64,000 nt of DNA. Source: Lepidurus packardi (taxonomy: Eukaryota; Arthropoda; Branchiopoda; Notostraca; Triopsidae). The notes beneath the pieces are model-generated. The model saw only the letters and a list, made by a program, of their open reading frames with translations, did no database searches and had not been told where the DNA came from. The stretch is taken from NCBI GenBank assembly GCA_023053545.1, contig JAKZAN010000009.1, forward strand, positions 62,001 through 126,000, written 5' to 3'. The position numbers and the translations under genes were made by a program. Shown here in pieces: positions 1-9,739 of this stretch; within the stretch, counting starts at the first letter, position 1, and every line of letters starts with the position of its first letter.

Positions 1-535
1 AGGAGTGGAACACACCGAAGGTGTGAACAGGTTGACAGCTAATGAACTACAACTTGGATTTGAGGATGATTTGGGGAGATAAAACGCTTCTTTGGTGAAT
101 ATCTCAATCCTTTTCGCTGCTAGAATTGGGTCTGGACAGGATCGTTTTGGGTCTGGACAGGATCGTCTGGACAAGCCTTGCAGTCTTTCGTATTCTCTCT
201 GCTTCCGTGTAATTTTCTGCTTTAGGGCATGCACACTGTTTTCGACAAACGGGACACCAAATGCGCCATACAGAGCCTTTGTAAAATCTACAAATGTGAC
301 CCGGGATAAGGATTGATCTTTGTTAAGCTGCAAAATGAACTCATTTGTCAGCAGAGCGAGAGGCAAATTATTACTACGCCCTGCTAAAATATTCTCCAAA
401 TTGACGTTCACATTGTCGAGCAATTCAACATGTGCTACGTCCACTTCGCCTAAGAAAATTCCAAATTATGTAATTTACGAATGTTTATAAAAGAATATAA
501 TTACCAATTGCGAGCTCGGAAGAAGTGGATGCCAT
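1..535 (-). CDS. Hypothetical two-exon gene, partial
   Basis: I do not recognise this gene. On the minus strand an ATG at 535 opens an 11-codon first exon (MASTSSELAIG) that ends at 505 with a GT donor. A short intron with a TTAG acceptor leads to a second exon at 449 that stays open in frame to the window edge, so the 3' end is off the window. The protein contains a leucine- and asparagine-rich stretch (ELLDNVNVNLENILAG), a phenylalanine-rich patch (TFVDFTKALYGAFGVPF) and a basic helix (KQKITRKQREYERL). A short duplication near 127-170 repeats the peptide SCPDPKR. The in-frame splice and the long open frame support coding, but there is no domain evidence. It could be a transposon-associated gene. 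Confidence 0.5.
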
Positions 536-558
536 ACTTAATTCACGATAATCAGAAA

Positions 559-1543
559 TTCAACAAAATTCAATCGTCCGGGACTTGCTTGCACTGTAAC
601 GTGGGTAATGCCCTCATGGGGTGAAGAAGTATTTCGTGCTACCTCCAACATCCTCGGCGGTTATGTAAACAATATTGCGCCGTTTTCAAATTTTTTAAGC
701 GTGCACAGTTCACGCAAAAAGTTCATTGTTGAGCTATTACAGGTTAAGTTATATCTCCATAATACTTAGAATTGGCATTGCGTGGAGCTTTTATGTGTAT
801 TCAGAAGACGGTACAAGAATTGGTAAAAAAATCGATTTATTTAAATTATTAAGCCTATCTGTTCATTGTGCAAGCATGGGCGCCACGTGTATTCATACAT
901 GCGCGGTGTTTTCCTTTTTCACTCTCTTTCAGTCAATCCGGTTTCTCCCGAGTTCGCTGTCCTGGGACCTCCCTTTTCTCCTTCCGCCATATACCGCCTT
1001 TCCAACACGACACCCGACCCCCTCATCCCTGCACCCGCTGGGTTGTCTGCGGTCTCATTCCTCATAACATCGCTTTACACAGTGGCTTATGGGCCTTCAA
1101 GACAGACTTTCCCTTATAAGAAACGCAAGGTTTTTATTTTACTGTGACTTAATTATAAAAGGAAATCGATTGGGGTTTTCAAATATTGTATTCTTTCAAG
1201 AAAACACACATTGTGATATTTTTTTTATTTCCATAAGGTGAATTTGAAAAAAATTCCGGGATCCCTACACAAAGCCAGTGTATACGAAGCGCCCGTAAGC
1301 CACAACTCTAGCGCTGTTCCCGTTATTGACGTCACGGTTCTAGTGGCGGGAAAATTGCCAAAACTTCGCAAGCCAATAACTCGGAAACGGTTAGTCGGAA
1401 AAATTTGAAACAAATTTTCCCGTTCTTAGAATAATGTGTACAATAAAAATCCATCAAATATCAATACTCTATGTCCGAGGCGATTGCCCTTTAAGTATCT
1501 GTGAAAACCGATAAACCGAATCCAAATAATCTGTTGTTTCTAG
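559..1543. other. Stretch without recognisable gene
   Basis: No convincing coding frame. Overlapping short frames at 866-1147 look like chance. A TGACGTCA (CRE-like) octamer lies near 1328. Nothing here resembles the terminal repeat of the Polinton that follows. Confidence 0.4.
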
Positions 1544-1574
1544 GAATTACGATGGACATTTCATCTGTCAAGCA

Positions 1575-2819
1575 TTGGAGCATTACGGGCAAGACATTGA
1601 CATTATCCCCAAATCCATGGAAAAGTTCTTGACTTTTAAAGTTGATAACGTTCGCTTTCTGGACAGTCTTCAATTTATGAACACTAGTTTGGAACGTTGG
1701 GCTCAAGTTCTCTTGAAAAAGGGGCTCCACTCCTTTCAATGTTTGAACCGTGCGGCTGCGGTAGCAGGGAATCAAGAGAAACTCAAACTCTTAGCGCGCA
1801 AAGGGATATTTCCCTACGAGTTCATGACTAGTCTGACAGCTCTCGATTTACCACATTTACCATCCCAACTGGCCTTTTTCTCCACCCTAACTGGTTGCTC
1901 AGTTTCAGATGAGGATTACATTCATGCACAAAACGTTTGGGATACTTTCCAATGTCGCACATTACGCGACTATCACAACTTGTATTTAGAGTGTGATGTC
2001 CGCATTCTAGCCGACTGCTTTTCCACCTTACGTCAAACAACCTATCACCATTCGGGTTTGGATGTAGCCCATTTTTACAGCATTTCGCATTTTAGCTGGA
2101 ACGCCTGTTTGTACACAACGGGGGTGACGATGGAACTTATGACCGATGTAACCATGCATAGTATGGTTAAACAAAACGTGCGAGGGGGGCTAACCATGGT
2201 GTCCCAACGTCATGCTGTAGCCAATTTACCAGACTTGCCGCATTATGATCCTACACGCCCTAATAGCTCCATCGAATATATCGATGCTAACAACTTGTAT
2301 GGATGGGCGATGGTTCAAGCTTTACCCACCGATGGAATTTGCTGGTTATCAACCAAAGAATGCCCCAGTTTGAACGAAATCCTCTCGTTAACCCCAGATT
2401 CGCTCTATGGTTATGCCCTACTAGTCGACATGGAATATCCTGCCCATTTACACGAAGAACACGACGATTTTCCCTTTATGTCTCGCAAAGAACAAATAAC
2501 ATGGGATATGCTAAGCCCCGCAATCCAAGAGCATTATCTGAAGGATGGGAAAACATTTCCCTCTCGTGCTGAAAAACTATGTGTCACCTTAAACGCTAAA
2601 GAAAAATATCTGATTCATTACAGAATGTTGCAGCTGGCTTTAAGTCACGGATTGTTAGTGATCCGAATGCATGGTGGTATCAGATTTCGTCAGACAACGC
2701 TGTTTCAGCCCTACATCGAATGCAACACCGCTTTGCGAGCTGCCGCCACCAATGACGCTGATCGTGAATCATTCAAACTGATGAATAATTCCATCTTTGG
2801 TAAAATCATTCTAACTTAA
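1575..2819 (+). CDS. Polinton protein-primed DNA polymerase B, first block
   Basis: Part of a Polinton-type family B DNA polymerase that would use a protein primer to copy the element. The reading runs from the exonuclease region (IDIIPKSMEKFLTF, then NVRFLDSLQFM) into the palm. Polymerase motif A reads DANNLYGWAM and the motif B region ends with NSIFGK. A short interval that reads like an intron separates it from the second block. Treated as part of a broken virus-like element. Confidence 0.85.
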   Translation: MEHYGQDIDIIPKSMEKFLTFKVDNVRFLDSLQFMNTSLERWAQVLLKKGLHSFQCLNRAAAVAGNQEKLKLLARKGIFPYEFMTSLTALDLPHLPSQLAFFSTLTGCSVSDEDYIHAQNVWDTFQCRTLRDYHNLYLECDVRILADCFSTLRQTTYHHSGLDVAHFYSISHFSWNACLYTTGVTMELMTDVTMHSMVKQNVRGGLTMVSQRHAVANLPDLPHYDPTRPNSSIEYIDANNLYGWAMVQALPTDGICWLSTKECPSLNEILSLTPDSLYGYALLVDMEYPAHLHEEHDDFPFMSRKEQITWDMLSPAIQEHYLKDGKTFPSRAEKLCVTLNAKEKYLIHYRMLQLALSHGLLVIRMHGGIRFRQTTLFQPYIECNTALRAAATNDADRESFKLMNNSIFGKIILT

Positions 2820-2854
2820 ACTCATACTTTTGACTAACCTTCGGTTAACATTTC

Positions 2855-3620
2855 AGGTAAAACTGTAGAAAACGTAGACAACCGAGTCAACATCTACGTA
2901 ATAAACAACGAGAAAACTCTTGTGAGTTTAACAGCCAGTCCAGCCTTCAGCCATGCACGACGCATTTCGAATGATTTAGCACTCATCCAGATGAGAAAAA
3001 CCGACGTTTTTTATAACAAACCAATCCTTGTAGGTTTTGCAATATTGGAATTAGCCAAAATGCATATGTACGATTTCCACTACAACATTATTCGCCCACA
3101 TTTTGGTTCGCGCTGCCGCTTGGTTTTTACCGATACCGACAGTTTTTGCTACAGTGTGGAAAGCCCTACCGGATTCTGGGAAGAGATGCGTCATCGTCTA
3201 ACCACCCACTTTGATACCTCCAACCAACATCCATCCAGTCCATATTACTATGCTGACAACGATAAACGTCTAGGCATGTTTAAGAACGAGGCTGGACAAA
3301 ACCGTATTGTGGAAATTGTAGCTTTACGACCCAAACTCTATTGTATACGTTTTGACACGGGTGAAGAACGACGAAAGGCCAAGGGCACTACCCGAGAAGC
3401 CACCCGTCGTGAATTATCGTTAGACCTTTACCGTCAAGTGTTGTATGGTGAGCGCAGCGAGGTATATACTACCAATACCACTCTCCGCTCATTCAACCAT
3501 CAAATTTATACTTATCAAACTCGTAAATTGTCATTGTCTGCTCTTGATGATAAACGTTTCTGGCTCCCAGATCTTGTTACCAGTCACGCTTACGGATATT
3601 GTAATGAAGATGATGAATAA
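2855..3620 (+). CDS. Polinton DNA polymerase B, second block
   Basis: C-terminal palm and thumb of the same protein-primed polymerase. The metal-binding motif C is clear as FTDTDS, followed by KNEAGQNRIVEIVALRPKLYC, a pattern typical of Polinton polymerases. It ends in a short acidic tail, YCNEDDE. Gene order polymerase-integrase-capsid-protease is as expected for the family. Confidence 0.85.
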
Positions 3621-3873
3621 AGTTTAAATTGTGTCTATAACCCATGTCTAGTTTAGTTGTCACTCAACCTTTGAAGCTGCAAGATGGTTCATGATAAAAG
3701 ATTTGGGAAGAAATGGCGCACTCGCTGTCGACAGGTTGCCACGCAAACCCTTCAAACTCTAGCTGAATGGTTGTCGATTATGACGCGTCTTATTTTAGCC
3801 TTTAAAGTGCGATCTTCGAGTGGGTAAACCTTTAGTCGCACACTGGCTTTGGAGGTAAACAGACAACGAGAGG
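3621..3873. other. Intergenic interval of the Polinton
   Basis: A 253-bp interval that holds one copy of the decamer AACCTTTGAA (3666-3675), also found twice before the protease gene. A 47-codon basic frame starts at 3683 but has no recognisable domain. Confidence 0.35.
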
Positions 3874-4251
3874 ATGTGTCTTAAACAGGTGAAGAAATAC
3901 AAACCTTATTTGAAAACTTTATGTCGCTGTCAGCCCAAACTCCGTCAAATTATCCTTCAGAACGCTGACCGACCCCTTATTAACGTTATTTGCGAAATCA
4001 TCTTGAATTTAGTCAAGGGTGTTATCCCTCTTCAGGAAAAAGAGAAACAAAAGCTACGTCGTTTCAAGTCTATTCTTCGAGATTTGGCTCAATCCAAACA
4101 GAGTTTCCGCTATCGTCATAAACGAATAGTACAGAAGGGTGGAGGATTTATTTTAAACGTACTTAACCCCGCTTTAGCTTTTTTACGTCGCCATGGCCAA
4201 AGCAGCGCGTCCCATGCAGTTAGTGCCGCTAGACATAGCCAACAAAATTGA
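3874..4251 (+). CDS. Small basic Polinton protein of unknown function
   Basis: A 125-residue lysine- and arginine-rich protein with a hydrophobic middle (NVICEIILNLVKGVIPL) and a hydrophobic C-terminal part (GGGFILNVLNPALAFL). Its 3' end overlaps the next gene by 59 bp. Small basic proteins with a Gly-rich hydrophobic tail recur beside the integrase in arthropod Polintons; the role is unknown, perhaps a minor virion component. Function is inference only. Confidence 0.5.
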   Translation: MCLKQVKKYKPYLKTLCRCQPKLRQIILQNADRPLINVICEIILNLVKGVIPLQEKEKQKLRRFKSILRDLAQSKQSFRYRHKRIVQKGGGFILNVLNPALAFLRRHGQSSASHAVSAARHSQQN

Positions 4252-5053
4252 TCAAGTTTTGCATCGGGAATCGCAGTCTGCCATAAAACCGCCCCCCAGT
4301 TTCAAACTAACAGAATTTTATCGGGCGGAAGAGGAAATGCGGAATATTCTCAATAATCCTGAATTAAGCATTGAGAATAAGTTGCACCTGTTTGAAAAAA
4401 CGTTTCAACACTACAAGGCTGCTCACCCAGGTCATGAGAGGGCTGCATCGTTAACACATGTTTCTTTACCCTCTGTTCCCACGGTTCCATCTTTAAAACA
4501 TGGGGGTGTTGAGAGCGATTTAACACCCACACGTGTAAACGCCACTCGCAGCTTTTCACTACAACCTTTTCAAACACCAATTAATAACATTTCTAAACCC
4601 GACATGTATGACAGTCCATTGCAGTCAAGTGTTGAAGAGACCCCCAGCGTTACCCAATTTATGGTTAAAGTGGACGACCAATATCGTGAGAAAGCGTTGA
4701 CAGCTAGCGAGTATCTTACAAAACCTGAATATGCACACATAATTACAGTTAATCCTGACAGTACTCTAAAACTATATGGGGAAACTATAGAAAACAGCCA
4801 TGTGTCAGATTACATGAGAGATCTCTTTTCACACAGCAAGGGTCGCTTTTTACCTCGAATGGATGATTTTTCACGCGCGTTAGCTGATATTAATTTTCCC
4901 ACCCAGCTTATTGTTAAAGAGAAACGGCTAAAAGAGATTGAACGTTTGAAACTGCTCCATTCGCGCGGTATCACTCCACCCAGCCCTAGAGTCACCCGAT
5001 CGTATAAACGCGCTCGAGCTGGATCAAGTCCTCAGTGGCAAAATTTAGCTTGA
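4193..5053 (+). CDS. Hypothetical Polinton protein upstream of integrase
   Basis: A 286-residue protein of unknown function that begins inside the preceding frame and ends one base before the integrase start, as in a compact viral layout. The N-terminal half is helical and charged (YRAEEEMRNILNNPELS, then KLHLFEKTFQHYKAAH), followed by a Pro/Ser/Thr-rich middle and a basic C-terminus (RVTRSYKRARAGS). Position alone suggests a structural or DNA-associated role. Confidence 0.5.
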   Translation: MAKAARPMQLVPLDIANKIDQVLHRESQSAIKPPPSFKLTEFYRAEEEMRNILNNPELSIENKLHLFEKTFQHYKAAHPGHERAASLTHVSLPSVPTVPSLKHGGVESDLTPTRVNATRSFSLQPFQTPINNISKPDMYDSPLQSSVEETPSVTQFMVKVDDQYREKALTASEYLTKPEYAHIITVNPDSTLKLYGETIENSHVSDYMRDLFSHSKGRFLPRMDDFSRALADINFPTQLIVKEKRLKEIERLKLLHSRGITPPSPRVTRSYKRARAGSSPQWQNLA

Positions 5054-5054
5054 A

Positions 5055-6263
5055 ATGGTAGAAAAGACATGGCTTACTCGAGACGATTGGCATCAACTCT
5101 ATACGGATCCTTCGTCTTTGGGTGCTTATGGTGGTTTACAACTTTTGTTGCGTTACGCCAAACAGCAATACCCGAAAGCCACTAATATTAACCTTGCCAC
5201 CGCCCGTCAAGCTTTGAGCTATCTTAATAGTTATACTCTACATCGGAACAATCCTCGTCGCTTTCCACGTCGATATGTAATCACTTCTACGCTTCATGAT
5301 CTTTGGCAGGCTGATTTGGTCGATGTACAACGCTGGAGTCGAATGAATAATGGAATGAACTTTCTTTTTACTATTATTGATGTTCATAGTCGTTATCTCT
5401 GGGTCTATCCTATCCCCAACAAGACTGGACCTACTGTACTCGCAACCTTACAACAACATATTACAAACACAAGATTAATACCCAAACATTTCAACACGGA
5501 TCAGGGTACAGAATTTCTCAATCACGCGTTCCAAAAATATCTTAAAGACGTAGGTGTCAAATTTTATCTAACTCGGACTCAAGAAACTAAAGCACCGATT
5601 GTGGAACGAGTCCATCGCACCCTCCTAGAGCGAATCTCGCGTTACATGACTCAACATCATACCGAACGTTTCATAGATGTGTTGCCACAATTAGTGGATA
5701 ACTACAATCGGAGTTACCATCGAACCATAGGTCGGGCTCCTGTGGAAGTCACCGTGGAAAACCAAGATGAGGTAGCTCGACATATTCATAAGATGCGCAG
5801 TGCAGCTGTTAAAACTCGTCAGCCCACCTTCAGTGTAGGTGATTACGTACGGATTAAAAACGATACAAAACCATTTTTTAATAAAGGCTATATTGTTCAA
5901 AACACATACGAGATATACAAGATTGAAACGGTGAATCTTACTCAACCTGTAACTTACAATTTAGTTGATCTCCAAAATGAAGATATTATTGGTCAATTTT
6001 ACGGTATTGAATTAACCCATGTGGCGCCACCTAACTTTAAAGCTTTGTACCCCATCGAAAAAGTGCTCAAACAACGTCGCAACTCGGTGGGTGAGACCGA
6101 GTACTATATAACATGGAAAGGTTGGCCAACCGAGTTCAATACTTGGGTAAACGCTCGAGAGTTAACACCTTTCTGGCAAGACTTTGTCCGCACACGGAAG
6201 ACTTTAAAACCTCCCAGCAATCTGTATTCGGGTCGCATGCGATCTAGTCGACAGTCACCATGA
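5055..6263 (+). CDS. Polinton integrase with C-terminal chromodomain
   Basis: A 402-residue retrovirus-type integrase that would insert the element into chromosomes. The RNase H-fold core shows the D-D-E triad: Asp in QADLVDV near residue 87, Asp in DQGTEF near 149, and Glu in APIVERVH near 184. A chromodomain-like module follows at about 334-375 (YYITWKGWPTEFNTWVNA), which in related enzymes binds histone tails. It lies 2 bp after the preceding gene and overlaps the next start by 4 bp. Confidence 0.9.
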   Translation: MVEKTWLTRDDWHQLYTDPSSLGAYGGLQLLLRYAKQQYPKATNINLATARQALSYLNSYTLHRNNPRRFPRRYVITSTLHDLWQADLVDVQRWSRMNNGMNFLFTIIDVHSRYLWVYPIPNKTGPTVLATLQQHITNTRLIPKHFNTDQGTEFLNHAFQKYLKDVGVKFYLTRTQETKAPIVERVHRTLLERISRYMTQHHTERFIDVLPQLVDNYNRSYHRTIGRAPVEVTVENQDEVARHIHKMRSAAVKTRQPTFSVGDYVRIKNDTKPFFNKGYIVQNTYEIYKIETVNLTQPVTYNLVDLQNEDIIGQFYGIELTHVAPPNFKALYPIEKVLKQRRNSVGETEYYITWKGWPTEFNTWVNARELTPFWQDFVRTRKTLKPPSNLYSGRMRSSRQSP

Positions 6264-7129
6264 CCCACAATGAAAAGTATATCACGTTACCTTCTAACTC
6301 ATCCATGTCGCATTATCCTCATAATACTATGAGTAATTATCGAACTCTATTGTGTGAACCAATACATGTCCCTGTAGATGAGTATGAGGTGGCTTTGGTG
6401 GAATTTCTATTTGTGAACAGTATGCATACTTTAAGCGAAGAAGAGAATTTTATGATTGCACACAGTGAAATCAAATCTAAAAAACAGACTGATGGTTTAA
6501 CCAAAGAAGTAGTAGAAATTTCATCGAAGGAAGAGCTAACTAAAATCAATTTACACAATTTGGAAGTGTACGATTCTATAGATCGGTTGGTGAGCGATCT
6601 CAACAGCGGTCTTGACCGTATGTTTCCGACTCTATCGGATAAATCTCGGAGAGTCGAATTTGTTTACCGTGACAAAAAGAAAACAGTGAGCTTGAAACTA
6701 CCCCCGAGTTCCGATTTGGAAGCTTGCGAAATTATTTTACCGGCACGGGTTAAAGCTATCTTAGGGTTCATGGATCAGGACAAATTACGGGTGGTCAAAG
6801 GTCGTGGGGAATGTAATTCGAGTCTAACACCAGATCTGAAAAGTGGTGCTCACAATTTATACGTTTATTGTGATATTATACAATCGAGTTTCGTGGGGGA
6901 TACCAGCGCTCCTCTTTTACGCACCATCCCTCTTTCCACCGAAATGAGAGAGGGTGACCTAGTCTCAGTTAGTTTTAATCACAATTACTATATCCCCTTT
7001 AGTCGAGGTTACATGGATACAATTCACATCTATATTAAGACAGGTACTGGTCTACCTGTTTTATTCCAAGCTGGGACAGTGTCGGCTATACTACATCTAC
7101 AACGAGTTCGCTCTCATGGCGCCTTTTAA
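6260..7129 (+). CDS. Penton-like vertex capsid protein
   Basis: A 289-residue protein opening with MTHNEKYITLPSNSSMSHYPHN. The sequence is beta-rich with late motifs such as YVYCDIIQSSFVGDTSAPLLRTIPL, typical of the single jelly-roll minor (vertex) capsid protein of Polintons and adintoviruses. It sits between the integrase and core-like genes and overlaps both by a few bases, the usual capsid-cassette order. The assignment rests on position and motif feel rather than a unique signature. Confidence 0.7.
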   Translation: MTHNEKYITLPSNSSMSHYPHNTMSNYRTLLCEPIHVPVDEYEVALVEFLFVNSMHTLSEEENFMIAHSEIKSKKQTDGLTKEVVEISSKEELTKINLHNLEVYDSIDRLVSDLNSGLDRMFPTLSDKSRRVEFVYRDKKKTVSLKLPPSSDLEACEIILPARVKAILGFMDQDKLRVVKGRGECNSSLTPDLKSGAHNLYVYCDIIQSSFVGDTSAPLLRTIPLSTEMREGDLVSVSFNHNYYIPFSRGYMDTIHIYIKTGTGLPVLFQAGTVSAILHLQRVRSHGAF

Positions 7130-7679
7130 GGGATGTTTATCGGTTGAATGTTATATGAAGGCGTTAAACCCACAACAGCGAGGTGGTGGAGGTGAAACTT
7201 TTTATCGAGGCAACCACCGTCAACGTGGTTATGGATTTTTCTCGCGCTACATAATACCAATTTTCCGTGGATTAGTAGCACCCTCGCTCAGACATCTAGT
7301 TAGAAACGTGGCTCGTGATGTCTCATCGGGTAAGAAATTGACAGACACCATGAAAACTCGAGGTATGGAAAGTTTACAACAAATGGGTCAAGAAATTTTG
7401 CAACGCAACACCAACGATGCAAAAGCTCAAGTTGGACAAGGGTTCATTCAATTCTTAAACAAAACTCCTCTTCAACGACAGCTCAGTATGTCTAGCACCA
7501 CAGTTGTGAAAACACCTCGTCGCCGTCGTCGTCGTCCTCGTCGAAAATTAGCGGGTGCTGTGGCACCTTATCAAACAGGTAGCGGACGTAAACGTAAATC
7601 TTCAGCAGTCAAACGTAAAAAACCTTGTGTCAAGAAGCGCTCAATTAAACGAAAAACAGCCGCCGATATATTCGGTTAG
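7116..7679 (+). CDS. Basic core/pX-pVI-like virion protein
   Basis: A 187-residue very basic protein. A glycine-rich stretch (QQRGGGGETFYRG) is followed by an amphipathic, arginine-rich segment (YIIPIFRGLVAPSLRHLVRNVARDV) and a C-terminal half with runs of arginine and lysine. The layout resembles adenovirus pX/pVI-type core proteins, which are cut by adenain; the glycine-rich segment is a plausible cut region. It overlaps the gene before and ends directly before the major capsid start. Confidence 0.65.
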   Translation: MAPFKGCLSVECYMKALNPQQRGGGGETFYRGNHRQRGYGFFSRYIIPIFRGLVAPSLRHLVRNVARDVSSGKKLTDTMKTRGMESLQQMGQEILQRNTNDAKAQVGQGFIQFLNKTPLQRQLSMSSTTVVKTPRRRRRRPRRKLAGAVAPYQTGSGRKRKSSAVKRKKPCVKKRSIKRKTAADIFG

Positions 7680-8972
7680 ATGGACACCATCCGCGAGGGT
7701 AGCACACCTTTCATTTCAGACAAACTAGACTTGTTGAGTATTCCTCATACTGAAGCTGGTATTAGTCAATCTAAAGATTTTATTGTTCAAACTCGCGCGT
7801 CATCCAAAGACAATGTAGCTCCTATAGAATTTAATTTTTCCACCCACTCCAACCAATTTTTGGATCTGGAACGTCCCCAGCTTTACGTGCAAGTTAAAAT
7901 TGTACGCAGCGACGGGGTTAATATTACAGATTCAGATTCTGTTTTTCCAGTCAACAATCTGCTTCATTCGCTCTTTAGTCAAGTTGATCTGTATCTCAAC
8001 GATACGCTTGTCACTTCTTCAGGGCAAAATTACGGTTACAAAAGTTTTTTAAATTGTTTGCTACGCCATGGTGAAGAATATCACCGAAGTTTTGGTACTG
8101 CTGCTCTCTACGTCAAAGATGAAAATGCTGACGTTATAGAAACCAGTAGTTCGTCTCTTTTGCGTAAAACTTTCACAGAAAAATCTAAATTAGTGGAACT
8201 TATGGGCGTCTTGAATGTGGATTTATTCCAATGTCCCAAACTGTTGCTACCCGATGTAAGCTGCGTCTTACGGTTACATCGACAAGCTGATAGTTTCTTG
8301 ATTAGCCACAAGACGTTACCTGCAACACAGACTTATTCCTACAAAGTTGTTATCGAAAAAGCTCAAATGGTGTTGCGAGTTCATACCCTCAATTCTGAAT
8401 ATCGCTTAGGATTGGAGAAAATGTTGTTGGGGGGTAATGTAGCCAAATATCCTTTTCTTAAAACTGACGTTCGCTCTTTTACCATACCTGCTGGCACCAT
8501 GCAAAAAACTGTGGAAGATTCCTACCTGCGTCGCATTCCTCGACGGATAGTTATCGGTTTCTTGCCTACTAAAGCTTTCATGGGTGATTGGCACAGCAAT
8601 CCTTACCTGTTTCAACATCATAATGTATCTACCATAAGCGTGTCCCTCAACAATGAAGAAGTTCCTTTTCCAAGTATTCCTGTTGGTTCTGATGAATACC
8701 TGTTGGGTTATTACTCGCTTTTAGATTGTTACAATCTAGTGAACTCAGAGGTTGGACTATCATTTGAACGTGAACTTTACCAACAGTACTATCGTCTTTA
8801 CGGTTTTCAAATTATTCCCGTCACCGAAGGTTTTGGAATGTTGAAAGAGGGGAATTTGAAAATAGATGTTCGCTTTTCTAAAGCAGTAGTCGATTCTTTA
8901 ACTATGATTGTTTTTAGCGAAACAGATTCTTTGTTGCAAATTGATAGTGCTCGTCAAATTCTTGTCGAATGA
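7680..8972 (+). CDS. Hexon-like major capsid protein
   Basis: A 430-residue double jelly-roll capsid protein of the Polinton type, the family often labelled F54H12.2-like in animal genomes. Diagnostic stretches include PQLYVQVKIVRSDG, NNLLHSLFSQVDLYLND and GYKSFLNCLLRHGEEYH near residues 60-140, and a C-terminal half with LLGYYSLLDCYNLVNSE. It would form the trimeric capsomers. It starts immediately after the stop of the core-like gene. Confidence 0.85.
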   Translation: MDTIREGSTPFISDKLDLLSIPHTEAGISQSKDFIVQTRASSKDNVAPIEFNFSTHSNQFLDLERPQLYVQVKIVRSDGVNITDSDSVFPVNNLLHSLFSQVDLYLNDTLVTSSGQNYGYKSFLNCLLRHGEEYHRSFGTAALYVKDENADVIETSSSSLLRKTFTEKSKLVELMGVLNVDLFQCPKLLLPDVSCVLRLHRQADSFLISHKTLPATQTYSYKVVIEKAQMVLRVHTLNSEYRLGLEKMLLGGNVAKYPFLKTDVRSFTIPAGTMQKTVEDSYLRRIPRRIVIGFLPTKAFMGDWHSNPYLFQHHNVSTISVSLNNEEVPFPSIPVGSDEYLLGYYSLLDCYNLVNSEVGLSFERELYQQYYRLYGFQIIPVTEGFGMLKEGNLKIDVRFSKAVVDSLTMIVFSETDSLLQIDSARQILVE

Positions 8973-9016
8973 GTTGATTAGTTATGTTTTCATAGTTCAA
9001 ATGTTTGTTGACAGTG

Positions 9017-9052
9017 AACCTTTGAATCATCAATACACACCAAACCTTTGAA
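9017..9052 (+). promoter_or_regulatory. Repeated decamer AACCTTTGAA before the protease gene
   Basis: Two copies of AACCTTTGAA (9017-9026 and 9043-9052) precede the protease gene, and a third copy lies at 3666-3675 in the gap after the polymerase. The placement in both non-overlapping intergenic gaps of the plus-strand cassette suggests a promoter or processing signal of the element. This is inferred from position only. Confidence 0.35.
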
Positions 9053-9080
9053 GGGGATAAAAGTCTTGATTTATTTAGCT

Positions 9081-9641
9081 ATGAATACTAGCCAGCTTTA
9101 TCATATCTTGCGTCATGACCCTGTTATTCAAAAACGTGGTTTTGAAACTTGGGTTATTCCTCGCGACCATCTTACTCGTCTCAAGTCCAACTCTGGGAAA
9201 CCTTTACTTGTTATTTGCAACACTCACCCTCATCAACATGAAGGTGTTCATTGGCTTTTAATTTATGTTCCGGCTATTGTCACCCCGCTGCAACCAGTTG
9301 AATTTTTCGATAGTTTAGGTCAAAGCATCCATAGCTACCATCCGGACTTTGCCACATGGTGTGGTTTGCACCTCTGGCAAAACCATCCTTTAACCCTTCA
9401 ACATCCTACATCGCGCGCTTGTGGACAATGGTGTCTTTATGTGGCTTTACAGCGAGCTCGAAATCATTCTTTGAAAAATATTCTAATTCCTTTTCGTTGC
9501 AATAGCGGTAAAACTCGACTTTTACAACAAGATCGCTGGGTTGAAAAGCAAATTCAACAAAGATATGGATTACAATTGAAACCCCTACGAATTGTGTGTA
9601 CTGACCAAACCTGTCGAGCTTTGTATGATGATGATGAATAA
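9081..9641 (+). CDS. Adenain-type cysteine protease
   Basis: A 186-residue maturation protease of the adenovirus type. The catalytic pattern is clear: His in GVHWLLIYV, the acidic partner in VEFFDSLGQ, and Cys in ACGQWCLYVAL, with spacing as in adenain and related Ulp1-fold enzymes. It would cleave capsid and core precursors. I take ATG 9081 as the start because the upstream in-frame extension begins at a non-ATG codon. It ends in an acidic YDDDE. Confidence 0.85.
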   Translation: MNTSQLYHILRHDPVIQKRGFETWVIPRDHLTRLKSNSGKPLLVICNTHPHQHEGVHWLLIYVPAIVTPLQPVEFFDSLGQSIHSYHPDFATWCGLHLWQNHPLTLQHPTSRACGQWCLYVALQRARNHSLKNILIPFRCNSGKTRLLQQDRWVEKQIQQRYGLQLKPLRIVCTDQTCRALYDDDE

Positions 9642-9739
9642 TACAAACAAATTTCAATACAAATAGTGTATTTCTGACAATGTCAAACAATACAGATGGT
9701 GTATCTCTATGTTATTAGAGACATTTGTATACCCCGTTA

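Noticed and set aside
866-1147. Overlapping plus-strand frames at the left.
   Set aside because: Three frames overlap, with no splice support, codon bias or domain.
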